A stretch of DNA of 64,000 nt from UBA5066 sp046331465 (GTDB lineage: Bacteria > Acidobacteriota > Thermoanaerobaculia > UBA5066). The position numbers were made by a program, and so were the translations under genes. Below, piece after piece: positions 23,060 to 31,932 of this stretch. How positions within the stretch are numbered: the first letter of the stretch is position 1; the number at the start of each line of letters is the position of its first letter. Under the pieces are notes generated by a model, which was given only the letters and a program-made list of their open reading frames with translations, made no database searches and was not told the DNA's origin. The stretch covers positions 1,364,001 to 1,428,000 of the forward strand of contig JAXLQV010000003.1 in NCBI GenBank assembly GCA_046331465.1, in the 5' to 3' direction.

Positions 23060-23065
23060 GATAAT
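23060..23065 (+). promoter_or_regulatory. -10 box (GATAAT) for the S46 peptidase gene
   Basis: GATAAT overlaps an in-frame ATG at 23064, so a transcript from here would start after that ATG. This supports the downstream TTG at 23100, which has its own ribosome site. Confidence 0.45.
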
Positions 23066-23099
23066 GAGATTTCCGTTCAATTCGGAGGGAGGATTCCAC

Positions 23100-25283
23100 T
23101 TGAAGAAAGCGCTCCGCCTCACCGTCGTCCTCGTGGCGGCCCTCTGCACCACGCTCCCCCTCGCCGCCGACGAGGGGATGTGGATGCCCCAGCAGATCCC
23201 CGACCTCGCCCCCCGCCTGAAGGAGCTCGGCTTCACGGGCGACGCGAAGATGTGGGCCGACCTGACCGGCTTCCCGATGAACGCGATCGTCTCGCTCGGG
23301 GGCTGCAGCGCGTCGTTCATCTCGCCCGACGGCCTCATCGCGACGAACAACCACTGCGTCCAGGGGTCGCTCCAATACAACTCGACCCCCGAGCAGAACC
23401 TCATCGTCGACGGCTACCTCGCGCGGACCCGCGAGGAGGAGCTCTCGAACGGCCCCGGCTCCCGCGTCTGGGTCACGGTCTCCGTCAAGGAGGTCACCGA
23501 CCAGATCACCGGCAAGATCGACCCGAAGCTGACCGACCGGAAGCGCTTCGACGTCATCGAGCGCCGGGTCAAGGAACAGACCGCGGCCTGCGAGAAGGAC
23601 GGCCTCCGCTGCCGCGTCGCCTCCTTCTTCGAGGGGCTTCGCTGGTTCGAGATCGCCCAGCTCGAGATCAACGACGTCCGCCTCGTCTACTCCCCCCCGC
23701 AGGGAATCGGCAACTACGGCGGCGAGACCGACAACTGGCAGTGGCCGCGCCACACGGGCGACTTCTCCTTCTACCGCGCCTACGTCGGCAAGGACGGCAA
23801 GCCGGCGGCCTACTCGAAGGAGAACGTCCCGTACCACCCGAAGCACTTCCTCAAGGTCTCCCCGAAGGGGGCGAGCCCGGGCGAGCTCATCTTCGTCGCC
23901 GGCTACCCGGGCCGGACGCAGCGCCACGAGACGTATGCCGAGGTCAAGGACCGGACGGAGTGGGCGCTCCCGCAGTCGGTCAAGCGCAGCAAGGAGATGA
24001 TCGCCCTCCTCGAGGAGACGACGAAGGGGAACAAGGAGCTCGCGATCAAGGCCGAGCCGAGGATGCGCGGCCTCCTGAACGGCATGAAGAAGAACGAGGG
24101 GGTCCTCGCCGGGCTCCTGAAGGGCGGGATCCTCGCCCGGAAGGAGGAGAAGCAGAAGGCCCTCGAGGCGTGGATCGCCGCCGACCCGCAGCGTCAGAAG
24201 GAGTACGGCCCGGTCCTGACGGAGCTGGCGGCGATGCAGGCCGAGTCGCTCAAGACGCGCGAGCGTGACACGGCGCTCGCCACGATCGGCTTCGGCTCGA
24301 CCCTCCTCGGTACCGCCGAGAACCTCTACCGCCTCTCGCTGGAGCGCCCGAAGAAGGACGTCGACCGCGACCCGGCCTTCCAGGAGCGCAACTGGACGCG
24401 GACGAAGGAAGGCCTCGAGCGGATGCAGCGGACCTACGACCACCGGCTCGACCGCCCGATGCTCCGCTACGGCCTTCTCACGGCGGCCGCCCTCCCGGCA
24501 GACCAGCGGATCGCGCCCGTCGACACGCTCGTCGGCCTCGCCCCCGGGATGGCGAAGGACGACGCCGCGAAGAAGGTCGACGCCTACCTCGACGGGCTTT
24601 ACGCCGGGACGAAGCTCGGCGAGAAGGAGTTCCGCCTCGCGCTGTTCGAGAAGTCGACGAAGGAGATCGTCGACACGAAGGACACCGCGATCCAGCTCGC
24701 CGTGGCCCTCTACCCGGTGAACGAGGCGAACCGCGAGAAGGAGAAGGCGAACGACGGGAAGCGCTCGCGCCTCCGCCCGCAGTACATGCGCGCCCTCCTC
24801 GCGCAGGGCGGCGGCCTCGTCGCCCCCGACGCGAACTCCACGCTCCGCGTCACGTTCGGCCGCGTCATGGGCGTCGACCCGCGCGACGGGATGCGCTACC
24901 TGCCGCAGACGACGCTGAAGGGCGTCGTCGAGAAGGCGACGGGCGAGGGCGAGTTCAACGCCCCGAAGCGCCAGCTCGAGGCGATCCAGGCTCTCCGCGC
25001 CGGGAAGAAGACCCCCTACTTCGACGCGAAGCTCGGCGACGTGCCGGTCAACTTCATGTCCGACGTCGACACGACGGGCGGCAACTCCGGCTCGGCCGTC
25101 CTGAACTCGCAGGGCGAGCTCGTCGGCCTCCTCTTCGACGGGACGCTCGAGACGGTCGCCTCCGACTTCCTCTTCGAGACGGAGAAGACCCGGTCGATCC
25201 AGGTCGACACGCGCTACATGCTCTGGACCTGGGACGCCGTCGAAGGGGCGAAGAACCTCCTCGACGAGGTCGGCATCAAGTAG
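23100..25283 (+). CDS. S46-family dipeptidyl-peptidase, DPP7-like
   Basis: A 727-residue exported serine exopeptidase that removes N-terminal dipeptides from peptides. Signal peptide residues 1-22 ('LRLTVVLVAALCTTLPLAAD'). The chymotrypsin-type triad is visible: His in 'TNNHCVQGS', Asp in 'NWQWPRHTGDF' and Ser in 'DTTGGNSGSAVL'. The residue 18 positions after the catalytic Ser is Gly ('LLFDGTLE'); DPP7-type enzymes have Gly here and DPP11-type have Arg, so hydrophobic P1 residues are predicted rather than Asp/Glu. TTG at 23100 is preferred over the ATG at 23064 because of a GGAGGGAGGA ribosome site before it and a -10 box overlapping the ATG. Confidence 0.95.
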   Translation: MKKALRLTVVLVAALCTTLPLAADEGMWMPQQIPDLAPRLKELGFTGDAKMWADLTGFPMNAIVSLGGCSASFISPDGLIATNNHCVQGSLQYNSTPEQNLIVDGYLARTREEELSNGPGSRVWVTVSVKEVTDQITGKIDPKLTDRKRFDVIERRVKEQTAACEKDGLRCRVASFFEGLRWFEIAQLEINDVRLVYSPPQGIGNYGGETDNWQWPRHTGDFSFYRAYVGKDGKPAAYSKENVPYHPKHFLKVSPKGASPGELIFVAGYPGRTQRHETYAEVKDRTEWALPQSVKRSKEMIALLEETTKGNKELAIKAEPRMRGLLNGMKKNEGVLAGLLKGGILARKEEKQKALEAWIAADPQRQKEYGPVLTELAAMQAESLKTRERDTALATIGFGSTLLGTAENLYRLSLERPKKDVDRDPAFQERNWTRTKEGLERMQRTYDHRLDRPMLRYGLLTAAALPADQRIAPVDTLVGLAPGMAKDDAAKKVDAYLDGLYAGTKLGEKEFRLALFEKSTKEIVDTKDTAIQLAVALYPVNEANREKEKANDGKRSRLRPQYMRALLAQGGGLVAPDANSTLRVTFGRVMGVDPRDGMRYLPQTTLKGVVEKATGEGEFNAPKRQLEAIQALRAGKKTPYFDAKLGDVPVNFMSDVDTTGGNSGSAVLNSQGELVGLLFDGTLETVASDFLFETEKTRSIQVDTRYMLWTWDAVEGAKNLLDEVGIK

Positions 25284-25308
25284 GCCCCGGAGATACCCGG
25301 AAGATCGA

Positions 25309-25349
25309 GCGGCCCGCGTCCCTTCGGGGGCGCGGGCCGCGCTCTTTTT
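25309..25349 (+). terminator. Rho-independent terminator after the S46 peptidase gene
   Basis: Stem GCGGCCCGCG / CGCGGGCCGC with a 12-nt loop, followed by GCTCTTTTT. This is the only classical hairpin plus T-run I found in the window. Confidence 0.85.
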
Positions 25350-25372
25350 CGGGCGGGGTCCCGCCCCGGGCG

Positions 25373-26488
25373 TCAGCGCTGGAGGTGCGAGAGGAGGACG
25401 AGGAGCGCGATCGCGGCGAGGACGGCGGCGAGGATCTTCGGGACCGAGAACGGGGCGTTCCCGTCGACCTTCCCGGTGACGCCGTTCACGAGGAAGCGGA
25501 ACGGCTTGCCGGCGTACTGGTAGGCCGAGATCCAGACCGGCAGGAGCGCGTTCTTGCACGCGAGGCCGGACCAGGCCGTCGCGACCTGGAGGTTCCGGTA
25601 GGTGTCGCCCGGGACCTCCGCCCCGCAGGCGGCGTAGACCTCGGCCGTCATCCGCTCCTTCGCGACGCCGACGGCCTCGGGGAGGTCGACGGCGTACTCC
25701 TCGGCGAGAAAGCCCGAGAGGTACTGCGGGTCGTACGGGACGAGCCCGCCGGTCGGGAACGGCTCGACGCCGCGCGCCAGGCCCGGCGGAAGCCCCTTCG
25801 ACGCGGGGACCGGGACGTCGTCGAACGCCTTCTCCAGGAACCCCGAGGCCGGCTCCCAGCGGGTCCGCGTCTCGGAGCGCATCACGCGCTGCCCGTTCTC
25901 GATCGCCTCGACCTGCACGGTGTAGTGGTAGCCCGCCTCGGCGGCCCAGCGGTTGTGGGTGAGGGCGTCGAACGTCCAGAACGGGACGTAGACCCCCTGC
26001 ATCTCCGTCACGGCCGACTTCGCCTTCAGGTCGTTCGGCCGGAACCAGAGGCCGGAGACCCAGCTCCGGAAGCGCTGCGCGGCGCCGTTCCGGTCGATCG
26101 CGAACGGGAGGAGACCGGCCGGGCGGACGTGGTCCGACGCGGCGGGCGCCTCGACGACGGACGGCGTCGCGCAGAACGCACAGCGCGAGGCGGCCAGCCC
26201 TGGGTCGAACGTCGTCGTCGCGCCGCACTTCGTGCACCTCACGCTCTTGCGCTCGGCGCCCCAGCCGAGGTCGCGCGGCGCGCGGAGCGCCTCCTCGAGC
26301 GGCCGCTCGACGACCTGGTCGGAGGAGGTCGGGAGGGGCGTCTCGCTCCCGCAGTAAGGGCACTTCAGCGCCGAGGCGCCGGGGCTCCAGACGACGTCGG
26401 CGCCGCAGGCGCCGCACGGGAACTTCCGGGCCTTCGCGGAGACGGGAGCCCCGCCCGTCTCCGGGCGGGGCGCGTCAGCGGCGGGCAT
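25373..26488 (-). CDS. Multi-zinc-ribbon protein with C-terminal membrane anchor, partner of the SPFH gene
   Basis: A 371-residue protein with three Cys pairs at the N-terminus: CGACG and CPYCG (residues about 25-46), and CTKCG with CAFC further on. These form two zinc ribbons resembling TFIIB/primosomal-type ribbons. A conserved central region follows, and a single C-terminal transmembrane helix ('ILAAVLAAIALLVLLSHL'). It sits 15 bp downstream of the SPFH gene; such zinc-ribbon proteins are commonly linked to SPFH 'virion core-like' proteins (compare Bacillus YdjG/YdjI). A membrane-associated scaffold or DNA/RNA-binding role is a guess. Confidence 0.85.
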   Translation of the reverse strand: MPAADAPRPETGGAPVSAKARKFPCGACGADVVWSPGASALKCPYCGSETPLPTSSDQVVERPLEEALRAPRDLGWGAERKSVRCTKCGATTTFDPGLAASRCAFCATPSVVEAPAASDHVRPAGLLPFAIDRNGAAQRFRSWVSGLWFRPNDLKAKSAVTEMQGVYVPFWTFDALTHNRWAAEAGYHYTVQVEAIENGQRVMRSETRTRWEPASGFLEKAFDDVPVPASKGLPPGLARGVEPFPTGGLVPYDPQYLSGFLAEEYAVDLPEAVGVAKERMTAEVYAACGAEVPGDTYRNLQVATAWSGLACKNALLPVWISAYQYAGKPFRFLVNGVTGKVDGNAPFSVPKILAAVLAAIALLVLLSHLQR

Positions 26489-26503
26489 CGGGGAGAGCGT
26501 CGC

Positions 26504-27682
26504 TCAGCGGGCCGGCGGCGGGGGAGGGGGCGGCGCCACGCCGGGGTTCGTCGTCTCGAAGCCGGGGTACGTCTGGATCGGAGCCCAGCCGGAGGCACCC
26601 GGGTGCCAGGCGAGCGTCGAAGGAGCCACCTGCCCGGTCGCGATCATCCCCTTCAGCGCCTCGTCGGTGTACGGACCGTACGTCTTCCCGTCGACGGTGA
26701 GCGACCAGCGCGGCGCGGCGGGGGCCGGCGGCGGCGGGGGCGCGGCCGCGCCCGGGGCAGGGGGCGGGGCGGGGGCGTAGGCCGGCGGCGCGGCCTGAGG
26801 CTGCATCATCGGCTGGAAGGCCTGGCCCATCACGCCGCCGATCGCCATCCCGGCGCCGAGGCCCGCTCCGGCGCCGGCGAGGCCGCCGGAGGGGTTCGCG
26901 GCGGCGATCTTGATCGCGTCGGCCGCCTGGAGCTGCGTGTACTGCCCCATCCGGTCGCCGAGGACGCCGAGCTTCGTCCGCTGGTCGATCGCCTGCTCGA
27001 CCTCCTCGGGGAGGGAGACGTTCTCGATGAAGAAGCGCGAGAGCTCGAGGCCGAAGCCGCCGAACTCGGGGGCGAGCTTCTGCTTGCCGAACGCGGAGAG
27101 CTCGTCGTACTTGGAGGCGATGTCGAGTGCCGGGATCTTCGACTCGGCGATCGCGTCGGAGAGCTTCGAGAGGACGATCGACCGGAGCTGGCCGGTGATC
27201 TCGTCCGTCGTCGTCAGCCCCTGCGTCCCGACGATCGTGTTGAAGAAGACCTTCGGGTCGGCGATCTTCATCGCGTAGGTCCCGAAGGCGCGGATCCGGA
27301 TCATCCCGAAGTCGGCGTCCCGCATCATGACGGGGTTCGTCGTCCCCCACTTCAGGTCGGTGTAGAGGCGGGTGTTGAAGAAGTAGACCTCCGCCTTGAA
27401 CGGGGACTGGAAGCCGTACTTCCAGCCGCGGAGCGTCGTCAGGATCGGGACGTTCTGCGTCGTGATCTCGTAGCGGCCCGGCCCGAAGAGGTCCGCCGCC
27501 TTCCCCTCGTTGATGAAGAGGGCAGCCTGGTTCTCGCGCACCGTCAGCTGCGCGCCCATCTTGATCTCCTGGTTGTAGACCGGGAACCGGTAGACGAGCG
27601 AGTCGTCCGACTCGTCCAGCCACTGGATGATCTCGATGAACTGCGAGCCGATCTGCTGCTTGATGTTGTCGAGAAGGCCCAT
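26504..27682 (-). CDS. SPFH-domain protein with C-terminal GYF_2 domain
   Basis: A 392-residue protein. Residues 1-265 form a YdjI-type SPFH/band-7 domain ('LVYRFPVYNQEIKMGAQLTV', 'FGPGRYEITTQNVP'). A Gly/Ala then Pro-rich linker (about 275-330) leads to a GYF_2 domain (about 330-380, 'WSLTVDGKTYGPYTDEALKG' and 'WHPGASGWAPI') and a poly-Pro tail. SPFH proteins form membrane-associated oligomeric scaffolds; GYF_2 domains bind proline-rich peptides, so the poly-Pro stretches could be self-ligands. ATG at 27682 has an AAGGAGGAG ribosome site with TAGACT about 30 nt upstream. It is divergent from the phosphatase at 27721. Confidence 0.92.
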   Translation of the reverse strand: MGLLDNIKQQIGSQFIEIIQWLDESDDSLVYRFPVYNQEIKMGAQLTVRENQAALFINEGKAADLFGPGRYEITTQNVPILTTLRGWKYGFQSPFKAEVYFFNTRLYTDLKWGTTNPVMMRDADFGMIRIRAFGTYAMKIADPKVFFNTIVGTQGLTTTDEITGQLRSIVLSKLSDAIAESKIPALDIASKYDELSAFGKQKLAPEFGGFGLELSRFFIENVSLPEEVEQAIDQRTKLGVLGDRMGQYTQLQAADAIKIAAANPSGGLAGAGAGLGAGMAIGGVMGQAFQPMMQPQAAPPAYAPAPPPAPGAAAPPPPPAPAAPRWSLTVDGKTYGPYTDEALKGMIATGQVAPSTLAWHPGASGWAPIQTYPGFETTNPGVAPPPPPPPAR

Positions 27683-27720
27683 GGACTCCTCCTTACTGGG
27701 AAGGGAAACAGTCTATCGCC

Positions 27721-28989
27721 ATGATACGTAGGACCGGCGAGGGGGTTTGGAGAGTGAGCGACGTCACGGAGACGGACACGACGCCCGGAAGGGGCCCGGA
27801 GGACTACCGGGACTTCTGGCGCGGGACCCTGCTCTCGCCCTACCCGGCGGTGGCGATGCTCCTCGGCGCGGCGTTGACCTGGCTTCTGAACCGGGGCTTC
27901 CCCGGGTCCCGGGGGCTCGGGTTCGGGGCGTTCATCGGCCTCTGCTGCTACCTCCTCTGCGTCGTCGCGGAGCGGCTCCTGCACGAGCCGATCTCCCGCC
28001 TCCCGGCGGGCCGCGGAGGCCTCGTGCGCGGGGTCGTCTTCTGTCTCGCCGGGGTGTCGGGGTTCGTCTTCGGCCAGTCGATCGGGCGCCCGCTCTTCCT
28101 CGGGCAGCCGCTGGCCCTTCCCGACCTGAGAGGGGGCCTCGGCGTCGCGCTCGGCGTCTCGGCGGCGCTCTCGGCCCTCGTCGGCCTCCCGATCAGCGCC
28201 TACGAGCTTCTCAAGCGCCGCCTCGCCGACTCGATCGCGCGACTGAAGGAAGCCGAGTACGCCGAGAAGGAGCTGGAGCTCGCGCGCGCGATCCAGCAGA
28301 GGCTCCTGCCGCCCGCGTCGATCGAGGGCCCCGGCTTCGCGGTCGCGGCCCGCTGCGTCCCGGCGCGGCACGTGGGGGGAGACTTCTACGACGTCCTCCA
28401 CCTCGAGGAGGGGAAGCTCGGCCTCGCCGTGGCCGACGTCGCCGGGAAGGGGATGGGGGCGGCGCTGGTCATGGCGAGCGCGAAAGCCGTCGTCCCGCTC
28501 CTGGCGACCTCCGGGGACCCTGCCGCGACGCTCGAGGCCCTCGACGGGAAGCTGCGGAAGGAGCTCGGGAAACGGGAGTTCGTCGCCCTCGCCTTCGCCG
28601 TCTACGACCCGGCGAGCGGCGCGCTCCGCCTGGCGAACGCGGGCCTCCCGGACCCGTATCTCCTGAGGCCCGGCGTGCCGCCGCGATCACTCTCGTGCCC
28701 GGGGCCGAGGCTCCCGCTCGGCCTGAAGGCGGACGTCCGCCGGGAGACGCTCTCCGTGCGGCTCGAGCCGGGCGACCGGGTCGTCCTCTTCTCCGACGGC
28801 CTCCCGGAGGCGCCGCGGCCGGGAGGCGAGCCGCTCGGCTACGCCGCCCTCGAGTCGCTCCTCGACCTCCCCGGGGAGGTTCCCCCCGGGGAGGCGGTGG
28901 AGCAGCTCCTCAGGCGTGTCGCCGCGGCGGCGGGGGCGGGCCCTGAGGACGACGCGACGGTCCTCCTCCTGGAGCGCCGGCCGGCCTGA
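27721..28989 (+). CDS. Membrane-bound RsbU/SpoIIE-type PP2C serine phosphatase
   Basis: A 422-residue protein with about four transmembrane helices (residues 35-175), a short coiled-coil linker ('YAEKELELARAIQQRLLPP'), and a SpoIIE phosphatase domain (about 210-420). Metal-binding aspartates are in 'GGDFYDVL', 'VADVAGKGMGAAL' and 'PEDDATVLLLE'. Such enzymes dephosphorylate STAS-domain anti-anti-sigma factors; a STAS protein lies at 39433. No sensor domain other than the membrane part is seen. ATG at 27721 is used; GTG at 27754 is an alternative. Its last 80 bp overlap the 3' end of rhlE on the other strand. Confidence 0.9.
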   Translation: MIRRTGEGVWRVSDVTETDTTPGRGPEDYRDFWRGTLLSPYPAVAMLLGAALTWLLNRGFPGSRGLGFGAFIGLCCYLLCVVAERLLHEPISRLPAGRGGLVRGVVFCLAGVSGFVFGQSIGRPLFLGQPLALPDLRGGLGVALGVSAALSALVGLPISAYELLKRRLADSIARLKEAEYAEKELELARAIQQRLLPPASIEGPGFAVAARCVPARHVGGDFYDVLHLEEGKLGLAVADVAGKGMGAALVMASAKAVVPLLATSGDPAATLEALDGKLRKELGKREFVALAFAVYDPASGALRLANAGLPDPYLLRPGVPPRSLSCPGPRLPLGLKADVRRETLSVRLEPGDRVVLFSDGLPEAPRPGGEPLGYAALESLLDLPGEVPPGEAVEQLLRRVAAAAGAGPEDDATVLLLERRPA

Positions 28990-30340
28990 CGGGAGGGCGC
29001 TGCGGGAGCGGGCCTCGCCGGGCGGCGCCCGCCGCCCGGGCCGCGTCGGCCGCGGCCTGGCGCCGGGCCTTCTCGTCGATGCGGGCCCTCATCTCGGCCT
29101 CGTGCTGCCCGCGGCGCTCGGCCTTCTCCTTCGCGCGGGCCCGTTCCTGAGCCTTGCGCGCGCGGATCTCGGCGATCCGCTCGGCGATCGGGACCTCGAG
29201 CCGCTCGGTGGCCCTCTTCGAGTAGTCGAAGCCGGGGAGCGTGACGCGCGGGAGGCGCCGGCCGACGGCGCGCTCGATGGCGCCGAGGTCCCCCTCCTCG
29301 TCGGGCGCGACGAACGTGAACGCGTCGCCCGTCGCCTCGGCGCGGGCCGTCCGGCCGACCCGGTGGATGTAGTCGTCGGGGACGTGCGGGACGTCGAAGT
29401 TCACGACGTGCGAGAGCTCCTCGACGTCGATGCCGCGCGCGGCGATGTCGGTCGCGACGAGGACGCGGTACTTCCCGTTCTTGAAGCCGGCGAGCGCCTC
29501 GGTCCGCTGCGCCTGCGAGCGGTTCCCGTGGATCCGCTCGCACGCCACGGCGTGCTTCTTGAGGAAGTCGGCGAGCCGGTTCGCACGGTGCTTCGTCCGC
29601 GTGAAGGCGATGACGCTCTTGATCTCGCCCCTCGAGAGGAGCTCGAGGAGGAGCTGCGACTTCAGCTCCTGCGCGACCGGGTAGACGGCCTGCGTGATGC
29701 CGACGGCCGGCGCGGACTTCCGCTCGAGGTTGATCGTCGCCGGGGCGTGCAGGATGTCGCGCGAGAGCTCCGCGATCGGTCCCGGCATCGTGGCCGAGAA
29801 GAGGAGGTTCTGCCGCTTCGCCGGGATGTGCCGGAGGACCCTCTTGATGTCGGGGAGGAATCCCATGTCGAGCATCCGGTCGGCCTCGTCGATGACGAGG
29901 ACCTCGAGCCTCTCGAGCTTCGCGTAGCCGAAGCGGAAGTGGTCGAGGAGGCGGCCGGGCGTCGCGACGATGATGTCGACGCCGGCGCGGAAGGCGTGCT
30001 CCTGGGGACCCATGCCGACGCCCCCGAAGACGGCGGCGCTCGTGAGAGGCGTGTGGACGGCCAGCTCCCGGGTGTGCTCGTCGATCTGGGCCGCGAGCTC
30101 GCGGGTCGGCGTGATGACGAGGGCGCGCGTGACGCCCCGCGGCTTCGCGATGAGGCGGTTCAGGATCGGGAGGATGAAGGCGGCCGTCTTGCCGCTCCCC
30201 GTCATCGCGCAGGCGAGGAGGTCCTTGCCGGCGAGCGCGGGGGGAATGGCGTCGTTCTGGATCGGGGTGGGCCGGGTGAAGCCCAGCTCCTTGACGCCGC
30301 GGAGAAGATCGGGGTGGAGGCCGAAGGACGAGAAGGGCAT
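28910..30340 (-). CDS. rhlE: DEAD-box RNA helicase, RhlE type
   Basis: An ATP-dependent RNA helicase of 476 residues. Motifs in order: Q motif ('FTRPTPIQNDAIP'), Walker A 'AMTGSGKTAAF', 'TPTRELAAQ', DEAD box 'VIDEADRMLD', 'FSATMPG', and 'HRVGRTARAE'. The tail (about 385-476) is basic and Pro/Arg/Ala-rich, as in RhlE relatives that bind rRNA or the degradosome. ATG at 30340 begins the conserved 'PFSSFGLHPDLLRGV'. Its C-terminal 26 codons lie antisense to the end of the RsbU-type phosphatase gene. It is probably monocistronic. Confidence 0.95.
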   Translation of the reverse strand: MPFSSFGLHPDLLRGVKELGFTRPTPIQNDAIPPALAGKDLLACAMTGSGKTAAFILPILNRLIAKPRGVTRALVITPTRELAAQIDEHTRELAVHTPLTSAAVFGGVGMGPQEHAFRAGVDIIVATPGRLLDHFRFGYAKLERLEVLVIDEADRMLDMGFLPDIKRVLRHIPAKRQNLLFSATMPGPIAELSRDILHAPATINLERKSAPAVGITQAVYPVAQELKSQLLLELLSRGEIKSVIAFTRTKHRANRLADFLKKHAVACERIHGNRSQAQRTEALAGFKNGKYRVLVATDIAARGIDVEELSHVVNFDVPHVPDDYIHRVGRTARAEATGDAFTFVAPDEEGDLGAIERAVGRRLPRVTLPGFDYSKRATERLEVPIAERIAEIRARKAQERARAKEKAERRGQHEAEMRARIDEKARRQAAADAARAAGAARRGPLPQRPPVRPAGAPGGGPSRRPQGPPPPPRRHA

Positions 30341-30491
30341 TCCGTGTTCACTTTCCGGCGGCCCGAGGCCGCGCGAACTGCACAGCATGTCACGGCGCCC
30401 GAGGCAAGTAAAGGCCTGACCCCGCGGCGGTTGACCCCTCGGTGGCGACGAGCCCGGAGCCGCGACGGCGCGGGCGGATTCCGTAGGGACG

Positions 30492-31883
30492 TCAGAGTCC
30501 GGCGGCCTTCAGGGCGCGGCCGTTCGCGCACCCGTTCGCATCCTTCTCCTGGCAGGCCTTCACGAAGAGGGCGAGGGCGCGTTTCGGGTCCTTCGCCACC
30601 CCCTCGCCGTCGCGGGTCATCTCCCCGAGGCGGTTGCAGCTCCAGGCGTGCCCGCCGTCGCAGGCCCGCTCGAACCAGCGCGCCGCCTCCGCCGGGTCGG
30701 CCGGCACGCCCCTCCCCGCGAGGTGCGCGCTCCCGACCATCGCGCACGCCCACGCGCCCTTCGCCTCGCAGGCCCGGGTGAAGAGCGCGAGGGACCTCGG
30801 GAGGTCCTTCTCGACCCCGTCGCCCTCCTGGTACGCCTTCGCGAGCTCCTGGCAGTCGAGGTAGTCGCCGGCCGCGCAGTTGTACTCGCGCTCGGCGAGG
30901 CGGACCGGCGCGAACGACGAGGGCCGCCCTTCCGCGCGGAAGCGGGCGAGCCACGTCGCGCAGGGGCCCCCGGGGGCGAGCGCCGCGGCGAGGCTCTCGC
31001 CGGCCTTCACGAGTCCGGGCGAGGAGCTCTTGCTCCGCGCCGCGACGAGCACGCGGGCGAGCTCCTCCGGGCTCTGTCCCGCGTCGTTCCGGAGCGCCGG
31101 GTCGGCCCCCGAGGCGCAGAGCTCGAAGACCCCCTCCGTGCGGCCGGAACCCTCGGCGCCGCGCACGGCGGAGTGGAGCGACGTGTCCCCGTTGATCGGT
31201 ATTGCGCCGTCGAGGCGCTTCATCGTCGTCACCTTCGCGTTCGGGTCGGCACCGGCGAGGAGGAGCGCCTCGAGGAGAACCCCCTGCCGGAAGTACGCGA
31301 CGAAGTGGAGAGGCGTCTGCCCCTCGCCGTCCCGCAGCGCCGCCGTGCCGGGCTGCGCGAGGAAGAGGTGGAGGAGCGGAAGCCTCCGGGACTCGTCGCC
31401 GCCCTTGTTGAGGAGGGCGTGGACCGGTGTCCGGCCGCCGTCGTCGAGCGGGTCGAGACGGGCCCCGCGCGAAAGGAGCATCTCCGCGATCCGCACCTCG
31501 CTCCCGTCGGCCGCCTCGAGGCCGGCGACGGCGTGGAGCGGGGTCAGGCGGCTGTCGACACCGGCACGGTTCGGGTCCAGGCCGGCGGCGAGGAGGAGCT
31601 CGACGAGCTCGGGCTTCCCCGAGGAGACCGCCGCCGTCAGCATCGTCCCGATCTCCCGGAAGCGCCCCTTGCGCGGGTAGAACCGGTCGGCGGCGTTCGC
31701 GAGGGAGGGGTCCTCCGCAAGCATCCTCTTCACCTTCGGGAGGTCCCCTGCCTTTGCGGCGGCGATCGCCTCGTCCTCGACGGCGCGTCGCGCGGCCGCG
31801 GCCTTCTGCTTCGCGACCCAGCCGCAGCCCGCGAGGGACGTGACGAGGCCGAAGGCCAGGAGAACCCGTGTCGTCCTGCTCAT
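30492..31883 (-). CDS. Lipoprotein with ankyrin repeats followed by Sel1-like repeats
   Basis: A 463-residue lipoprotein (lipobox LAGC near residue 20). Ankyrin repeats span about 45-300 ('TPLHAVAGL', 'LLLAAGLDPNRAG', 'TPLHFVAYFR', 'LLLAGADPNAK', 'DTSLHSAV'). Three to four Cys-containing Sel1-like repeats span about 330-460 ('DYLDCQELAKAYQEGDGVEKD', quoted to this point, 'AWACAMVGSAHLAGRGV', 'AWSCNRLGEMTRDGEGV', 'DANGCANGRALKAAGL'). The regularly spaced cysteines resemble the HcpA-type family with disulfide-linked helices. Both repeat types bind proteins. TAGACT lies 11 nt before the ATG at 31883. No partner gene is obvious. Confidence 0.9.
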   Translation of the reverse strand: MSRTTRVLLAFGLVTSLAGCGWVAKQKAAAARRAVEDEAIAAAKAGDLPKVKRMLAEDPSLANAADRFYPRKGRFREIGTMLTAAVSSGKPELVELLLAAGLDPNRAGVDSRLTPLHAVAGLEAADGSEVRIAEMLLSRGARLDPLDDGGRTPVHALLNKGGDESRRLPLLHLFLAQPGTAALRDGEGQTPLHFVAYFRQGVLLEALLLAGADPNAKVTTMKRLDGAIPINGDTSLHSAVRGAEGSGRTEGVFELCASGADPALRNDAGQSPEELARVLVAARSKSSSPGLVKAGESLAAALAPGGPCATWLARFRAEGRPSSFAPVRLAEREYNCAAGDYLDCQELAKAYQEGDGVEKDLPRSLALFTRACEAKGAWACAMVGSAHLAGRGVPADPAEAARWFERACDGGHAWSCNRLGEMTRDGEGVAKDPKRALALFVKACQEKDANGCANGRALKAAGL

Positions 31884-31932
31884 GAAACCGACGGAGTCTA
31901 GGGAAAACCGGGCCGCGGCAGAAGCCCCGGCC

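Noticed and set aside
22803..26417. 1204-codon open frame on the - strand across the S46 peptidase gene
   Set aside because: Low-complexity Arg/Leu/Glu/Val sequence antisense to a conserved peptidase with an intact triad; a shadow of GC-rich coding.
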